From assembly GCF_022829385.1 (NCBI RefSeq), contig NZ_JAKSXX010000221.1:1-64000 (forward strand): 64,000 nt of DNA. The letters run 5' to 3'. Shown here piece after piece: positions 62,575-64,000 of the stretch (position 1 is its first letter; each line of letters begins with the position of its first letter). The notes beneath the pieces are model-generated. The model did not search any database. It had not been told where the DNA came from and saw only the letters and a program-made list of their open reading frames with translations. The position numbers and the translations under genes are program-made. Origin of the DNA: Methylobacterium sp. J-070 (GTDB taxonomy: Bacteria; Pseudomonadota; Alphaproteobacteria; Rhizobiales; Beijerinckiaceae).

Positions 62575-63030
62575 ATGCAAGTCCCGTTGTCCATCCCGGG
62601 GGGGCGCCTTCACCGGCCCGCCGGAGTTGACCCGGGGGCCCGGCCGCGCGAACGCTGTGGCGTCCCATCTCGCCCGCCCCGACCGCATGGCTCAGCCTTC
62701 GTCGCCGAAGAGCCGGGGCTGCTCGGGTGTCCGGAGGCCGACGCGTTCCTGGGCGGGGCCGGGGAACATCTGGTCCGGCGCTGGGGCCTGCCGGTCCCCG
62801 ACTGGGTCCGGGCCGAGAGCCGGTATCTCGCGACCACCCTGTTCGTCCCCGACGACAGGGCCCTGCGTGGTTATCTGCTCTGCGTCAGCCCGGTGGCGTT
62901 CCGGACGCGGCTGATCTTCACCGGGCCGGACCCGCTCCAGCGCGCCCGCTTCCCCTACCGTCACGGGGTTATCACGATGCCCGCGGAGCACCCCCGCGGC
63001 GCCCTGCCCCGGCGCTTGGCGGGGACGTAG
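62575..63030 (+). CDS. Hypothetical protein, possibly truncated
   Basis: 151 residues from ATG 62575. The last 85 residues look like real protein (AFLGGAGEHLVRRWGLPVPD, RYLATTLFVPDDRALRGYLL), while the first 60 are low-quality Arg/Pro-rich sequence. A similar C-terminal pattern (PDW-V ... RYL, then L-F) is found in several alphaproteobacterial toxin-antitoxin-linked proteins, but I cannot assign it. The N terminus may be lost. Confidence 0.4.
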   Translation: MQVPLSIPGGRLHRPAGVDPGARPRERCGVPSRPPRPHGSAFVAEEPGLLGCPEADAFLGGAGEHLVRRWGLPVPDWVRAESRYLATTLFVPDDRALRGYLLCVSPVAFRTRLIFTGPDPLQRARFPYRHGVITMPAEHPRGALPRRLAGT

Positions 63031-63109
63031 ACGCCGGGTTTCCAAAGGGCTTGCCCTTTGGCAGGTCGTCAGGGCGGAGCCCCGATGGATCGGTGGGCGC
63101 CCGCCAGCA

Positions 63110-63154
63110 GGGCTCCGCCCCGCACCCGCAAAAGGTCCCGGACCTTTTGAAACC
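63110..63154. repeat. Dispersed hairpin repeat, family C
   Basis: Same order as the copy at 23501: GGGCTCCGCCCCGCACCCGC, then AAAAGGTCCCGGACCTTTT and gaaacca. It sits between the hypothetical gene and the hydrolase gene, which are convergent. Confidence 0.8.
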
Positions 63155-63168
63155 ACAAATTTCGCCGG

Positions 63169-63996
63169 CTAATTCGCCCGGATCGCCGCGGCGACGGCGG
63201 CGGGAAATTCCTCGTGCGGGCTGAGCGCCCCGGGGATCGCCACCCCGGCGACCCGGCCGGCGGCGATCAGCGCGTCCATCTCGGCGCCGGAACGGCGCGG
63301 GGCGTTTCCGGGCCGCAGCACCAGGGTCGGCGGCAGGCCGTCCCCGAACAGGTCCAGGAAGGCGGCACGCTCGCCCACCGGGTCGAGGCCGCCGGTGACG
63401 AAGGCGGCGGTGCCGAACCGGCCGTTGCGCTGGCGGGTGACCGCGTGCTTGTCCCGGATCACCCCCGGGGTGACGTGGGCCGGGTCGGCGTAGACATGGG
63501 CGCGCATCATCCGGCCGATGATCGGCGGGCTGATGTTGATCCGGTAAAGCGCCTCCCCGAGGAGCGGCGCCTCCACGGCCCGGCGGATCCGCGGGAACCA
63601 GTGCGCCCGGCCGGGCATCGCGGTGGGCAGCGGTCCGCGCCAGGTCGGCGCCACCAGCACCAGCCGGGCGAAGGCGCCGGGATGGCGCCGGGCCGCCGCC
63701 ACGAGGTAGCCGGCGGCGTGGCCGGCCGCGACGCCGAGGGCGTAGGGGCCGGGCGCGGCGGCGAGCAGCGCGTCCAGGAAGGCGTGGAACGTGTCCGGCG
63801 CGAGCGGCACCCGCGTCCGCGGCCGGGCGCCGAACCCCGGCCAGTCGGGGACGAGGCTGCGGTGTCCGGTCCCGAGGCTGCGGGCGAGGGCGCGCATCTC
63901 GGCCCGGTCGGAGATGGTCGAGAGGGCCGGCAGCAGCAGGGCGTCGGGCCCCTCGCCGATCACGTCGCAGACGGTCGGCACCGGCCGGCCCGCCAC
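63169..63996 (-). CDS. Alpha/beta-hydrolase fold protein without catalytic serine
   Basis: 275 residues from GTG 63996; the true start may lie beyond the window. The fold signals are LVPDWPGFGARPR, AFLDALLAAAPGPYALGVAA and LVLVAPTWRGPLP. At the nucleophile elbow, where GxSxG is expected, it reads GHAAG, so Ser is Ala. A terminal His (SPHEEFPAAV) is present. Enzyme activity is doubtful, and no specific role is known. Confidence 0.7.
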   Translation of the reverse strand: MAGRPVPTVCDVIGEGPDALLLPALSTISDRAEMRALARSLGTGHRSLVPDWPGFGARPRTRVPLAPDTFHAFLDALLAAAPGPYALGVAAGHAAGYLVAAARRHPGAFARLVLVAPTWRGPLPTAMPGRAHWFPRIRRAVEAPLLGEALYRINISPPIIGRMMRAHVYADPAHVTPGVIRDKHAVTRQRNGRFGTAAFVTGGLDPVGERAAFLDLFGDGLPPTLVLRPGNAPRRSGAEMDALIAAGRVAGVAIPGALSPHEEFPAAVAAAIRAN

Positions 63997-64000
63997 GATC

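Overview
The window is very GC-rich chromosomal DNA of an alphaproteobacterium, most likely Methylobacterium (Rhizobiales). The evidence is a formate-tetrahydrofolate ligase of the kind methylotrophs use, a lanmodulin-like EF-hand protein, and a conserved hemE / ppsR / rho-maf-aroE-coaE-dnaQ / mnmE-mnmG-rsmG-parA-parB neighbourhood. In other alphaproteobacteria (Caulobacter is the best known) that neighbourhood surrounds the chromosome replication origin. No tRNA, rRNA, insertion sequence, prophage or CRISPR array was recognised.

Layout. 1-3.4 kb: the end of a gene and a BatD-like membrane protein, then a lanmodulin-like EF-hand protein, an unknown protein, and a fluoride riboswitch with its crcB channel gene. 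3.4-6.3 kb: ppsR and hemE-hemJ diverge from a 473-base gap that looks like oriC. It holds DnaA-box-like sites, a perfect CtrA site, an AT-rich tract and eleven GANTC (CcrM) sites. 6.4-16 kb: a LprI-type protein, an AT-rich higBA toxin-antitoxin pair, hisZ-hisG and hisS, split by a chemoreceptor and a phytase-like phosphatase. 16-22 kb: rho, then maf, a zinc-type CDF exporter, aroE, coaE and dnaQ. 22-31 kb: mixed metabolism and regulation (esterase, HAD phosphatase, hydratase, petPR, DUF305, 8-oxoguanine deaminase-like enzyme, orphan Phd antitoxin, fhs). 31-41 kb: a TPR lipoprotein-like secreted protein, a broken DUF2442/DUF3800 pair, ETF-ubiquinone oxidoreductase, uracil-DNA glycosylase, a metallopeptidase and an ABC-F ATPase. 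41-58 kb: mnmE and mnmG-rsmG-parA-parB with two parS sites, separated by about 8 kb of envelope and accessory genes (class A beta-lactamase, panC, porin, TipF-like, MipA). After parB come a methyltransferase gene with an internal amber codon, then holA and lptE. 58-64 kb: AEC permease, TonB receptor, PhoN-type phosphatase and an alpha/beta hydrolase lacking its serine.

How it fits together. The replication and segregation parts (oriC, CtrA and GANTC sites, parS, ParA, ParB, HolA, DnaQ) lie within about 55 kb, the expected layout of an origin-proximal domain. Housekeeping genes form short operons with ATGA overlaps (hisZ-hisG, CDF-aroE-coaE, rsmG-parA). Between them lie accessory genes and three families of dispersed palindromic repeats, one of which has become part of a coding sequence. 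The most notable items are the lanmodulin relative beside a MoxR/BatD-type locus, the dense GANTC cluster in the predicted origin, and several genes caught in decay.
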